From: Sphingomonadaceae bacterium
Lineage (GTDB): Bacteria > Pseudomonadota > Alphaproteobacteria > Sphingomonadales > Sphingomonadaceae
Direction: 5' to 3'
Assembly: GCA_025362895.1 (NCBI GenBank)
Contig: JANYFA010000030.1
Span: 1 to 40,334 of the forward strand
DNA: 40,334 bases
Shown: positions 19,917-28,329 of the stretch, in pieces
Layout of the letters: every line of letters starts with the position of its first letter
Position numbering within the stretch: position 1 is the stretch's first letter
Translations under genes and position numbers: made by a program
The notes under the pieces: generated by a model
What the model was told of the DNA's origin: nothing
Seen by the model: only the letters and a program-made list of their open reading frames with translations
Database searches by the model: none

Positions 19917-20756
19917 ATGGCCAAGTCTGCGGCAGCCGTCGTCGCGCAATTCGCGCCCCAGGCGGCCCCGGCGTTCCGCGCCGCCTTCGCGCGAGGCGAT
20001 GAACTCCTTATGGCGGCAGGCATCACGAGCCCGATCCGTGTCGCGCATTTCATGGCGCAGGTGTTTCAGGAAACCGGGGCGCTGACGCGACTTGTCGAAA
20101 GTGGCACCTATACCGCCGTCGGTCTCGCCAGAATGTGGGACAGCGGGAACTGGCACCGTTATCTTGCCAGCCGCGATGCCTGTCTCGCGATGGCGAGCCA
20201 ATGCGCCATCGATCACGGGGTGGCGCTGTTCAACCTCGTCTACGGCAACCGTATGGGCAATGGCCCTGCTCCCAGCGGCGACGGCTGGAAATTTCGCGGG
20301 CGCGGCGTCCTGCAGACCACGGGTCGCGAAGCGTACGAGCGGTTCCGCACGGCGTGTCACGTCGACTTTATGGGTCAACCCGATCTTGTCATCGCTCCCG
20401 AACATATGCTCAAGCCGGCACTGTCGGAATGGACGGCGGGGCACCTCAACGCCGCCGCCGACAACAACGACATCAATGTCATCACCCATACGATCAACGG
20501 CGGTTTCACCGGGCTCGACGGGCGCAAGGCGTGGTTCGCCAAGTTCTTCCCCTTCCTGACCGGGGCGAACCCCGTCGAGCAGTCGCGCGAATGGCAGGTT
20601 CAGGAGAAGTTGGCGGCGGCGGGATATGACCTCCACCCCGACGGCGTGATCGGTACCGAAACGCGCAAGGCGATCCTCGACTACCGCGTCAAGCACAGAC
20701 TGCCGACCTCACCCGGGATTACCAGCGATCTGCTGTTATCGCTCGGCGTTGCCTGA
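19917..20756 (+). CDS. GH19-like chitinase/endolysin with C-terminal peptidoglycan-binding domain
   Basis: AHFMAQVFQETGALTRLVESGTY, GDGWKFRGRGVLQTTGREAYERF, ITHTINGGFTGLDGRKAWF, C-terminal WQVQEKLAAAGYDLHPDGVIGTETRKAILDYRVKHRL (PG_binding_1-like). No signal peptide apparent. Confidence 0.85.
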   Translation: MAKSAAAVVAQFAPQAAPAFRAAFARGDELLMAAGITSPIRVAHFMAQVFQETGALTRLVESGTYTAVGLARMWDSGNWHRYLASRDACLAMASQCAIDHGVALFNLVYGNRMGNGPAPSGDGWKFRGRGVLQTTGREAYERFRTACHVDFMGQPDLVIAPEHMLKPALSEWTAGHLNAAADNNDINVITHTINGGFTGLDGRKAWFAKFFPFLTGANPVEQSREWQVQEKLAAAGYDLHPDGVIGTETRKAILDYRVKHRLPTSPGITSDLLLSLGVA

Positions 20757-20824
20757 CGGTTAACAGGCGTCGACCGGCATTTCCCTATATCGATCCAGCA
20801 TCGACTCGCGCTAAGCCGCGCGGA

Positions 20825-21823
20825 ATGGTCGCGCCGATCCTGCTGTTCGATTCGGGTGTTGGTGGCCTGTCGGTGCTCGGCCCCATCCGCGCGGCGCTCC
20901 CGGAGCGGGCGGTCATTTATGCTGCCGACAATGCGGGTTTTCCTTACGGTACCAAAACCGAGGCGGAAATCGCCGGGCGCGTCCCTGCGTTGCTCGGGCG
21001 ACTCGTCGAACGCTACCGTCCGGCCCTCGTCGTTATCGCGTGCAACACCGCATCGACGATCGCACTCGCCGCCGTCCGCGCCGCACTCGACGTTCCAGTC
21101 GTGGGCACTGTGCCGGCGATCAAGCTCGCCGCCGCTTTCTCACGCACTCGCGTCATCGGCGTCCTTGGGACGACGGCCACTGTTCGCCAGCCCTATGTCG
21201 ACCGCCTCGCCGCCGAATTCGCCGCCGATTGCAGGGTAGTTCGGCATGGGTCGGCGCTACTGGTGGAGCTTGCCGAAGCAAAGTTGCGGGGGGCGACGAT
21301 CGACCCCGCCGTCGTCGCGCACGAACTCACGGGGCTGCTCGATCAGCCCGGCGGCGAGCACATCGACGCCGTCGTCCTCGCGTGCACCCACTTTCCGCTA
21401 CTCGCTCTCGAGCTTGCCTCCGCAGCACCACGCTCGCTCACCTTCGTCGATGGCGGCGAGGGAATTGCCCGCCGGGTCGCGTATTTGTTATCAGACGCGG
21501 GGTCGGCTCCTGCCCCCCCCGCAGGCGCCCGCCCCGCGTCTACCGTGCGTTCACTGGCTGCGTTCGGCGCCGCCCCGCCCGCAAGTTCCCGCGCCACCCC
21601 GCCCGCGAGTTCCCGCGCCACCCCGCCCGCGAGTTCCCGCGCCACCCCGCCCGCGAGTTCCCGCGCCACCCCGCCCGCGAGTTCCCGCGCCACCCCGCCC
21701 ACGAGATCCCGCGTGGCGATGCCCGCGAGTTCCCGCGCGGTATTCACCCGCCGCGACGCCGATGTTGACGCGCTCCGCCCGGCCCTCCACAGCGTCGGCC
21801 TCGATGCCATCGACTATCTGTGA
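20825..21823 (+). CDS. murI: Glutamate racemase with low-complexity repeat insertion
   Basis: ILLFDSGVGGLSVLGPIRAALPERAVIYAADNAGFPYGTK, VIACNTASTIAL, VVLACTHFPLLALEL, FVDGGEGIARRVAYLL; repeat insert; then RAVFTRRDADVDALRPALHSVGLDAIDYL. Confidence 0.93.
   Translation: MVAPILLFDSGVGGLSVLGPIRAALPERAVIYAADNAGFPYGTKTEAEIAGRVPALLGRLVERYRPALVVIACNTASTIALAAVRAALDVPVVGTVPAIKLAAAFSRTRVIGVLGTTATVRQPYVDRLAAEFAADCRVVRHGSALLVELAEAKLRGATIDPAVVAHELTGLLDQPGGEHIDAVVLACTHFPLLALELASAAPRSLTFVDGGEGIARRVAYLLSDAGSAPAPPAGARPASTVRSLAAFGAAPPASSRATPPASSRATPPASSRATPPASSRATPPASSRATPPTRSRVAMPASSRAVFTRRDADVDALRPALHSVGLDAIDYL
21577..21744 (+). repeat. 24-bp tandem repeat (about 7 units) inside murI
   Basis: Unit GCCCGCGAGTTCCCGCGCCACCCC; four identical copies 21601-21696, one copy with one mismatch 21577-21600, two diverged copies 21697-21744. 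Encodes (PASSRATP)n. Confidence 0.95.
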
Positions 21824-22281
21824 GGTCCACTGTGCCGCTGACCGACGCCGAACTCGTCGCGCGGATGAACCGCCGCAGCGCCCCGACGTCGGCACTGCTC
21901 GGGATGACCGTCGTTGCAATCGATCAGGCGGCGGGGACCGTCCGACTGAAGTTCGACCCGAAACCTGAATTCTGCAATCCGATGGGGAATGTCCAAGGCG
22001 GCTTCGTCGTCGCCATGCTCGACGACGCGGCGGCGCTCGCGGCGATCGTCAAGGCAGGCAAGCCGCTCGCAATCCCGACGATCGAGTTGAAGGCGAGCTT
22101 TTTCGGCCCGGCCAAGCTCGGCCCGCTGTTTGCCGAGGGGCGCTGCGTCAAGCTAGGCCAGCGCATCGCCTTCATGGAGGCCGACCTGTTCGACGAGGCG
22201 GGAACGCTGCTCGCGCGACTGACGACGAGCGCGGTGCCGATCCCGCGCGAAGGCCCCGGTAATTTTGTGGAGCGGACATGA
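21820..22281 (+). CDS. PaaI-like hotdog-fold thioesterase
   Basis: TVRLKFDPKPEFCNPMGNVQGGFVVAMLDDAAALAA...TIELKASFFGPAKLGPLFAEGRCVKLGQRIAFMEADLFDEAGTLLARLTTSAVPI. Start could alternatively be GTG at 21832. Confidence 0.87.
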   Translation: MRSTVPLTDAELVARMNRRSAPTSALLGMTVVAIDQAAGTVRLKFDPKPEFCNPMGNVQGGFVVAMLDDAAALAAIVKAGKPLAIPTIELKASFFGPAKLGPLFAEGRCVKLGQRIAFMEADLFDEAGTLLARLTTSAVPIPREGPGNFVERT

Positions 22282-23330
22282 CCGATACCATCTACACTGG
22301 CGCGGCAACCGACGTCGTTATCGAACGGCGTGGTCGCGCGCTATGGTTGACGCTCAACCGTCCGGCCGCGCTCAATGCGCTGACCCGTCCGATGTGCAAC
22401 ACGATCCAGCGCGCGCTTTACGAAAGCATGGGCGACGCTACCGTGGCGTTGACCGTCATCGAAGGCGCGGGCGAGCGCGCCTTTTGCGCCGGCGGCGATG
22501 TCGTCGCGATGCACGGTGCCCGCGCCGATGCCGCGACATGGGAGGGCTTCTTCCGTGACGAATATCGGATGAACCAGACGATTGCGCGCTACCCTGACCC
22601 TTATGTCGCCATCCTCGACGGCATCGTCATGGGCGGCGGCGTCGGCCTGTCGATTCACGGGCGTTACCGCGTCGCCACCGAGCGAACGCTGTTCGCGATG
22701 CCCGAAACCGCGATCGGGATTATCCCCGATGTCGGCGCGACCCACGCCCTACCCCGCCTGCCCGGCGAGATTGGGACATGGCTCGCGCTGACCGGCGCGC
22801 GGCTCAAGGGGCCGGACTGCCATTACGCCGGCATCGCAACGCACTACGTCCCCGACGACCGCCTCGTCGTCCTGCGCGACCTGCTGGCGAACGGCGACGA
22901 GGAGCCCGGCGCGATCCTCGACACCCTCCACGCCGACGTCGAGGCTCCGCTTGAGACCCTGCGCGACGCGATCGATTTCCACTTTGCCCACGATACGGTC
23001 GAGGCGATCGTCGCCAGCCTTGAGACCGGCGACGACTGGGCGCGCGCCACCGCCGCCGCGATGCTGGCAATGTCGCCGACCTCGCTCAAGCTGACGCTGC
23101 GCGCGCTGCACATGGGCGCGGGTGAGGAAATAGAAGGTGCCCTCCGCATTGAATACCGCATCGTCAGCCACCTGCGCGACCATCACGACTTCTTCGAAGG
23201 CGTGCGGGCGGTGCTGATCGACAAGGACAAGTCGCCGAAGTGGGCACCGGCGACGCTGGCGGCGATCGACGACGCGACCCTCGATATCTATTTCGCCGAG
23301 CCGGCTAGCGGTGACCTCGACTTCGAATGA
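22278..23330 (+). CDS. Enoyl-CoA hydratase/isomerase family; 3-hydroxyisobutyryl-CoA hydrolase-like
   Basis: LTLNRPAALNALTRPMC, GERAFCAGGDVVAMH, PYVAILDGIVMGGGVGLSIHGRYRVATERTLFAMPETAIGIIPDVGATHALPRLPG, ATHYVP, SPTSLKLTLRALH. ATGA overlap with the thioesterase. Confidence 0.9.
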   Translation: MTDTIYTGAATDVVIERRGRALWLTLNRPAALNALTRPMCNTIQRALYESMGDATVALTVIEGAGERAFCAGGDVVAMHGARADAATWEGFFRDEYRMNQTIARYPDPYVAILDGIVMGGGVGLSIHGRYRVATERTLFAMPETAIGIIPDVGATHALPRLPGEIGTWLALTGARLKGPDCHYAGIATHYVPDDRLVVLRDLLANGDEEPGAILDTLHADVEAPLETLRDAIDFHFAHDTVEAIVASLETGDDWARATAAAMLAMSPTSLKLTLRALHMGAGEEIEGALRIEYRIVSHLRDHHDFFEGVRAVLIDKDKSPKWAPATLAAIDDATLDIYFAEPASGDLDFE

Positions 23331-23452
23331 AGTTGCAGCCGCTACACCGCGAGCAATGACTGCTTTGTGCCAAACAGGATAGCAAGAGTATGCTGCCAGA
23401 CTAAAGCGAGGTACACGCAATCACTCTCTTGGAGGTAGCTTCGTTAAGTTGT

Positions 23453-26400
23453 TTATATTCGCGTGACCGGCTTGATGCGATCTTCGACCCGCCCGCTGCG
23501 CTCCAGCTTGCCCCATCCCACGCTCGGGCCGCGCAGCGCCGAGGTTATCGCGCGGATGACGACATAATACATAATCTGGCGATAGCCGAAGCGCTGCGGC
23601 AGCATCAGCCATAGCAGCCGCCACCGTTCGTTCGCCTCCAGCCCGAAGGCGACGATACCGGCAAGAATGTCGATCGCGCCGAAAGCCAGCCAGTAGATGC
23701 CCATGCGGACGACATCGTGCTGCGTCGCCGCCCAGCCGTGCGCCTCGACCGAGATGATTGTCGCGATCAGGCTGGCGATCAGCGCCAGGTCGATCACCGG
23801 TGACACGGCGGCGAACACGATCTGAAACACGATCGCCTGCGGCAAACCGATCCGCGCCAGCCCCGTCGGACGCCCGGTGATAAGGACGGCGCGGTGCTTC
23901 CATAGGCACTGGAGGGTACCGAACGCCCAGCGAAACCGCTGGCGAGCGAGCGCGGCGAAGGTCTCGGGCGCCTCGGTCCACGCGACGGCGTCCTGGTCGT
24001 ACATCACCTTCCACCCGGCGCGCTGGATGGCGATAGTCAGGTCCTGATCTTCCGCAAGCGTATCGGGCGGGTAGCCGCCAACCGCGCGAATCGTCGCCGC
24101 CCGCCATGCCCCGACCGCGCCGGGAACGACGGTCATCGCGTCGAGGCGGGCAAGCGCGCGGCGTTCGAGGTTCTGCGCGGTAATATATTCGAGCGCCTGC
24201 CAGCGGGTGACGAGATTGACGCGGTTGCCGACCTTTGCGTTGCCCGCGACTGCCCCGAGCGCCGGATCGACAAACCAGCGCGCGAGCCGCGCGATCGTGC
24301 TCGGTTCGAACTGCGTATCGGCGTCGAGCGCAACGACAATGTCGCCCGTCGCCAACGTGAGGCCGTGATTGAGCGCGCGCGCCTTACCGCCGTTCGTCAG
24401 CGTCAGCAGGCGAACGCGAGGGTCGTTGGCGAAAACGGTGCGGACGATATCGCTCGTCGCGTCGGTCGATCCGTCGTCGAGGACGATGACCTCGAGCCGG
24501 ACATCGGTGCTCGCGAGCACCCGGTGTATCGAGACCTCGATTACCCGCGCCTCGTTGAACGCCGGGATCAGCACGGAGACGAAGCGGTCGGGATCAATCG
24601 GCGGGCGAGCGACGCCCGCTTCGCGGCGGGCCTGCCACAATGCCAGCGCCGACAGGATTAGCGCGCGCCCGATGCCGAGCGTGATCGCGATCGCGAATAG
24701 CCATCTGAGGCCGACGATGAAAACGTCGATCATGTCGAATAACGCGAGGTCGGTTTTTGATGCGGCAAGCTCATCGGGCGGCAGATTCGGCATGACCTGC
24801 GCCGACGTCAGGCCGATCAGTTCGGACACCGGCACGAAACGAAAGCCTCGCGCTCGCAGTTCGTCGATGAGAACCGGCAACGCAGCAATCGTCTGGCTGC
24901 GGTCCCCGCCGCCATCGTGAAGCAGAACGATGTTGCCGCTGCGCTCGGTCGTTGCCCCCTCGACGCCGTCGATTGTCGTCTGGACGATCGCGTTGACTCC
25001 CGGGCGGCGCCAGTCGGCGGGATCGACGTGGAGACCGACCGTCAGATAGCCGAGCGCCTGGGCGACGGTGACGGGGTCGATTTCGTCGGTCGTCGTCGGC
25101 TCGGCGTCGCCGAAATAGGGCGCGCGGAACAGCTTCATCGCTCTCCCGGTAAACGCCTCGAACAGCCGCTGGTTGGCGCTTAGTTCGATCCGTGTCGCGC
25201 GGGCGGTGGCCTTGCCTAGGTTGGGATGGGTGTAGGTGTGGTTGCCGACCTCGTGCCCTTCAGCGAGCTCGCGTCGGAGGATACCGCGTTCGGGGAGGGT
25301 ATTTTCGCCGATGACGAAGAACGTCGCCGGGACGTGTTTCGCCTTGAGAATATCGAGGATCGCCGGAGTGTAGTTCGGATCAGGACCGTCATCGAAGGTT
25401 AGCGCAACGAGGCCCGGGCGGTAGCCGGCTCGCTCGATCGAGTAGGGCAACGGCAGGCGAACGAAATGCGCGTCGACGATCAAACCGCGCTTATCGATAC
25501 TGACCGCCCGCTGGCCCGGGATAGGCGTCGCGCCGACATGCAGAATTTCACCTGCGCCCTCGATGTCGACGTTGGTGCCAGCGGGCATCGCCTCGATCGT
25601 CGTTGCGGCGACCCGCGTCGTGTGACGTCGACCGAAAATCTTCCAGACCGTCGGGTCCTCTGTCCCCAGGCGCCAGAGCGCGAAGGCGTTGATGCCGAAC
25701 GCGCGGGTTGCGAGCATCTGGTTATAGACGCTGACTGCATCGAGCAGCCAGACAGTGTGAAGCTCCCCGCCACCATCGTAGCGGAACGTGAGGTTACCGC
25801 TCGCAGCATCGAATTGAGGCATGACGTTCGATTCGTGGGCAGTAAGCAGCGCTGATTCGACGGACGTCGCATCGGTTCCCGATTTCGACCAGTCATAGGC
25901 ATAGCTGCCGAGTGCGATCACGATCTTGGCCGGCGGCAGCCCGCGGGTCGCGCGCGCGACCGTCGTTACGAACCATGGTTGCGACGCAATCGGGCCAGAC
26001 GCGTTATCAGGGTCGTTCTCGTCATAGACCATCAGAAACAGGCGATCGACGACCGCTGCGTAGCGCTTCAGGTTCCATTCGGGGTTATCGGCTGGCGCGG
26101 CCATCGCGAGCCGCCACCCGTGCCGCGCGCACCGTTCGTGGGCCTCGCGCAGAAAGGCGAGATAATTCGGCTGGGCCGATTCCGGGAGACTTTCGATATC
26201 GAAGAATATGCCCTCGACGCCAAGGCGTTCGGCGAGAAATCCGGCCTCCAGATTGTCGAGCAGTCGTTTGCGTGCAGCAGGATCCGCCAGCAACGCCGCC
26301 ATGCCCGCGCCGTCCCATTCGCCTTGGATTGCGTTTTGCACCATCGGCACGATCCGCGGGCGCGCGGCGGCGGCGGCGATGATCTGTCGCCCGCGTAGAT

Positions 26401-26812
26401 CGGGGAAGCGCGTCACGACGTGCTCCGGCCCGGTAACCGAGACCCATGCCGGGACGAGCCAGTCGAGGTCGCCGATATGCCGTTCAAGCGAGGCGGCGCT
26501 CGCGTCATCCCACGGGGCATGGAAGCCGACGGCGAGCGCGGCCCCGATTGCCGGTGCCGGGCGGGCTAGCCACGATGCGCGACGAAGGGCCTTGCCGACG
26601 TCGCGCCGAGTGTCATGGGCGAGCTGACCAAGGTCGCGCACCGGCGGTCGTTCGACAGTGAAGGGTAGCGGTAGCCCGGCCGACGTCGATACGATCGAGG
26701 CGGCAAACAGGCCGATCGCTGCAACGATCAACAAAACAAACGCCGTGACGGCCACGCCGAAACGCCGCCGCCGCCGCCCGCTAGGGTCGTGAAATACCGC
26801 GCGCTCAACCAT
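23453..26812 (-). CDS. Tri-modular membrane protein: GH18-like domain + CE4 polysaccharide deacetylase (NodB) + GT2 family glycosyltransferase
   Basis: 1119 aa. GH18-like segment ~aa 90-400 with LGVEGIFFDIES and FLMVYDENDPDN; CE4 ~aa 465-665 with LTFDDGPDPNYTP, HTYTHP, RAPYFGDAEP, LLHDGGGDRSQT; TM; GT2 ~aa 740-1080 with VSVLIPAFNEARVI, VLDDGSTDATSD, ALDADTQFEP, TLAEDQDLTI, RQRFRWAFGTLQ; C-terminal TMs. Confidence 0.93.
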   Translation of the reverse strand: MVERAVFHDPSGRRRRRFGVAVTAFVLLIVAAIGLFAASIVSTSAGLPLPFTVERPPVRDLGQLAHDTRRDVGKALRRASWLARPAPAIGAALAVGFHAPWDDASAASLERHIGDLDWLVPAWVSVTGPEHVVTRFPDLRGRQIIAAAAARPRIVPMVQNAIQGEWDGAGMAALLADPAARKRLLDNLEAGFLAERLGVEGIFFDIESLPESAQPNYLAFLREAHERCARHGWRLAMAAPADNPEWNLKRYAAVVDRLFLMVYDENDPDNASGPIASQPWFVTTVARATRGLPPAKIVIALGSYAYDWSKSGTDATSVESALLTAHESNVMPQFDAASGNLTFRYDGGGELHTVWLLDAVSVYNQMLATRAFGINAFALWRLGTEDPTVWKIFGRRHTTRVAATTIEAMPAGTNVDIEGAGEILHVGATPIPGQRAVSIDKRGLIVDAHFVRLPLPYSIERAGYRPGLVALTFDDGPDPNYTPAILDILKAKHVPATFFVIGENTLPERGILRRELAEGHEVGNHTYTHPNLGKATARATRIELSANQRLFEAFTGRAMKLFRAPYFGDAEPTTTDEIDPVTVAQALGYLTVGLHVDPADWRRPGVNAIVQTTIDGVEGATTERSGNIVLLHDGGGDRSQTIAALPVLIDELRARGFRFVPVSELIGLTSAQVMPNLPPDELAASKTDLALFDMIDVFIVGLRWLFAIAITLGIGRALILSALALWQARREAGVARPPIDPDRFVSVLIPAFNEARVIEVSIHRVLASTDVRLEVIVLDDGSTDATSDIVRTVFANDPRVRLLTLTNGGKARALNHGLTLATGDIVVALDADTQFEPSTIARLARWFVDPALGAVAGNAKVGNRVNLVTRWQALEYITAQNLERRALARLDAMTVVPGAVGAWRAATIRAVGGYPPDTLAEDQDLTIAIQRAGWKVMYDQDAVAWTEAPETFAALARQRFRWAFGTLQCLWKHRAVLITGRPTGLARIGLPQAIVFQIVFAAVSPVIDLALIASLIATIISVEAHGWAATQHDVVRMGIYWLAFGAIDILAGIVAFGLEANERWRLLWLMLPQRFGYRQIMYYVVIRAITSALRGPSVGWGKLERSGRVEDRIKPVTRI

Positions 26813-26932
26813 GAAGGGAAGGTTTCATCCGCCGTCGTGTGCCGTTCGGGCGAGCCTTAGCGCAACCGACGTGCCCGCGCGATAGTTAGTCCGCCGGATG
26901 CCAATCCGCGCGTCCTAATCTTGGAGATTTCA

Positions 26933-27313
26933 ATGAGCTTGTTTGGACGGATCATGGACAAGATTTTCCACCACCCGGCCGCAGTGCCGACGCAAACCGT
27001 GGCCAGCAGCCCAGCTGCATCCGCAACTCCAACGCCCGTGGCTGCACCTGTTGCCGCCCCTGTCGATGTCGAGGCGGTGCTTACCGCGATGGCGGTGAAC
27101 GGCAATGGCGGCAACTGGCAAACGTCGATCGTCGATTTGCTCAAGCTCCTCGATCTCGATTCGAGCCTCGCCGCGCGCAAGGATCTCGCGAATGAACTGA
27201 ACATTCACGTCGGGGAGGACGGCACTCCGGAGGAAAATATCGCCTTGCACAAGGCGGTCATGACCAAGCTCTCCCAAAATGGGGGCAAGGTTCCAGAAAG
27301 TATGAAGAACTGA
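26933..27313 (+). CDS. DUF3597 domain-containing protein
   Basis: MSLFGRIMDKIFHHP, Pro/Ala linker, then VDVEAVLTAMAVNGNGGNWQTSIVDLLKLLDLDSSLAARKDLANELNI, the DUF3597 pattern. Confidence 0.85.
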   Translation: MSLFGRIMDKIFHHPAAVPTQTVASSPAASATPTPVAAPVAAPVDVEAVLTAMAVNGNGGNWQTSIVDLLKLLDLDSSLAARKDLANELNIHVGEDGTPEENIALHKAVMTKLSQNGGKVPESMKN

Positions 27314-27333
27314 TCTTCGCGCCATAAACAAAA

Positions 27334-27361
27334 CGGGCCGGGTCATTGCTGACCCGGCCCG
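27334..27361. terminator. Strong hairpin between convergent genes
   Basis: CGGGCCGGGTCA-TTGC-TGACCCGGCCCG, perfect 12-bp stem with tetraloop; on the minus strand followed by GTTTTGTTT. Confidence 0.8.
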
Positions 27362-27383
27362 GATAGTGTCGACAGCGAACCGT

Positions 27384-27764
27384 TTAGCGGCGGCTGCTCA
27401 CCAGCCAGCCGATCAGCACGCCGACGGCAATGCCGCCAACCAGCATCGCGACGGGCTGCTCGGTGACGGTGTCACGAACGGCCTGGCCGCCCTTTTCGGC
27501 GTACTGGCGGCCCGTCTCACGTGCCTTCTGGACATAATCCGGCGCGTTGTCGGCCCAATCATTCACAGCATCCTTCGCCTTGCCATAGGCATCCTGCACT
27601 TTGGCCTTGGCTTCGCCAAACGCGTCCTGCGCCTTGCCCTTGGTTTCCTCGAACGCGCCTGACACCTCGGTCTTCACATCGCCGGTAGCATGACCAAATG
27701 CATTTTTGGCCTTCCCGCCGAACTCGTTGAGGGTGCCCTCGACTGTATCGCTGTTGATAGCCAT
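27384..27764 (-). CDS. CsbD/ElaB-like stress protein with C-terminal membrane anchor
   Basis: MAINSDTVEGTLNEFGGKAKNAFGHATGDVKTEVSG (CsbD-like), Ala/Lys-rich helix, then EKGGQAVRDTVTEQPVAMLVGGIAVGVLIGWLVSSRR (ElaB/YqjD-like tail). Confidence 0.8.
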   Translation of the reverse strand: MAINSDTVEGTLNEFGGKAKNAFGHATGDVKTEVSGAFEETKGKAQDAFGEAKAKVQDAYGKAKDAVNDWADNAPDYVQKARETGRQYAEKGGQAVRDTVTEQPVAMLVGGIAVGVLIGWLVSSRR

Positions 27765-27825
27765 CGTAATTTCCTTTCGGTTGACTTCGACCGGGCCGAT
27801 TGATCGGCCGGCCTCGCATTGCACC

Positions 27826-27850
27826 AACGGACCTGCAGCGAAATGGTTCA
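27826..27850 (-). promoter_or_regulatory. Candidate EcfG (general stress response) promoter
   Basis: Minus strand TGAAC-N16-CGTT, one mismatch to GGAAC-N16/17-CGTT, about 60 bp upstream of the CsbD/ElaB-like start. Confidence 0.5.
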
Positions 27851-27858
27851 ACCCGATT

Positions 27859-28281
27859 TTAATCGTCGGCGTTGATCCGTCCGCGTGTTGCTTTGACTTT
27901 GGCACGCACCGTCTTTCCCGACAAGCGGCGCTCCTGCGATCCAGCCGTCGGCTTCGATGCACGGCGCTTGATCGGTGCGACGGCGGCGGCGACGATCAGA
28001 GCGGTCAGCCGTGCCCGAGCGTCGGCACGGTTGCGCTCCTGCTCTCGGAACCGCTGTGCCGTCAGGATCAGGACGCCGTCTTGGGTCACACGGCTGCCGG
28101 CAAGTTTCATCAACCGCACCGCAACCATGTCGGGCAGGTTCCGCGATCGCCGGACGTCGAAGCGTAGCTGAACAGCCGAGCTGACCTTGTTGACATTTTG
28201 CCCCCCCGGCCCGCTGGCGCGAATGAAGGTTTCGATCAGCTCGTCTTCGTCGAGAGTGATTTCGGGGGTGACGACGATCAT
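27859..28281 (-). CDS. arfB: Alternative ribosome-rescue factor / peptidyl-tRNA hydrolase with GGQ motif
   Basis: FIRASGPGGQNVNKVSSAVQLRFDV..., basic C-terminal tail RRLSGKTVRAKVKATRGRI. Confidence 0.9.
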   Translation of the reverse strand: MIVVTPEITLDEDELIETFIRASGPGGQNVNKVSSAVQLRFDVRRSRNLPDMVAVRLMKLAGSRVTQDGVLILTAQRFREQERNRADARARLTALIVAAAVAPIKRRASKPTAGSQERRLSGKTVRAKVKATRGRINADD

Positions 28282-28329
28282 CGCTCCAGACTAAACGATG
28301 TGCTTCGCGTCGTCACCGGAGCGCCACAA

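Noticed and set aside
19917-20756. Prophage remnant around the GH19 lysin
   Set aside because: Neighbours are housekeeping genes (hemB, murI); no integrase, capsid, tail or att-like repeats seen.
21577-21744. CRISPR array
   Set aside because: Units are contiguous 24-bp tandem repeats with no unique spacers and lie in frame within murI.
21040-21968. Plus and minus ORFs with REFPRHPA / RVPAPPRP / GRGGAGTR repeats
   Set aside because: Alternative-frame readings of the murI 24-bp repeat; no independent coding evidence.
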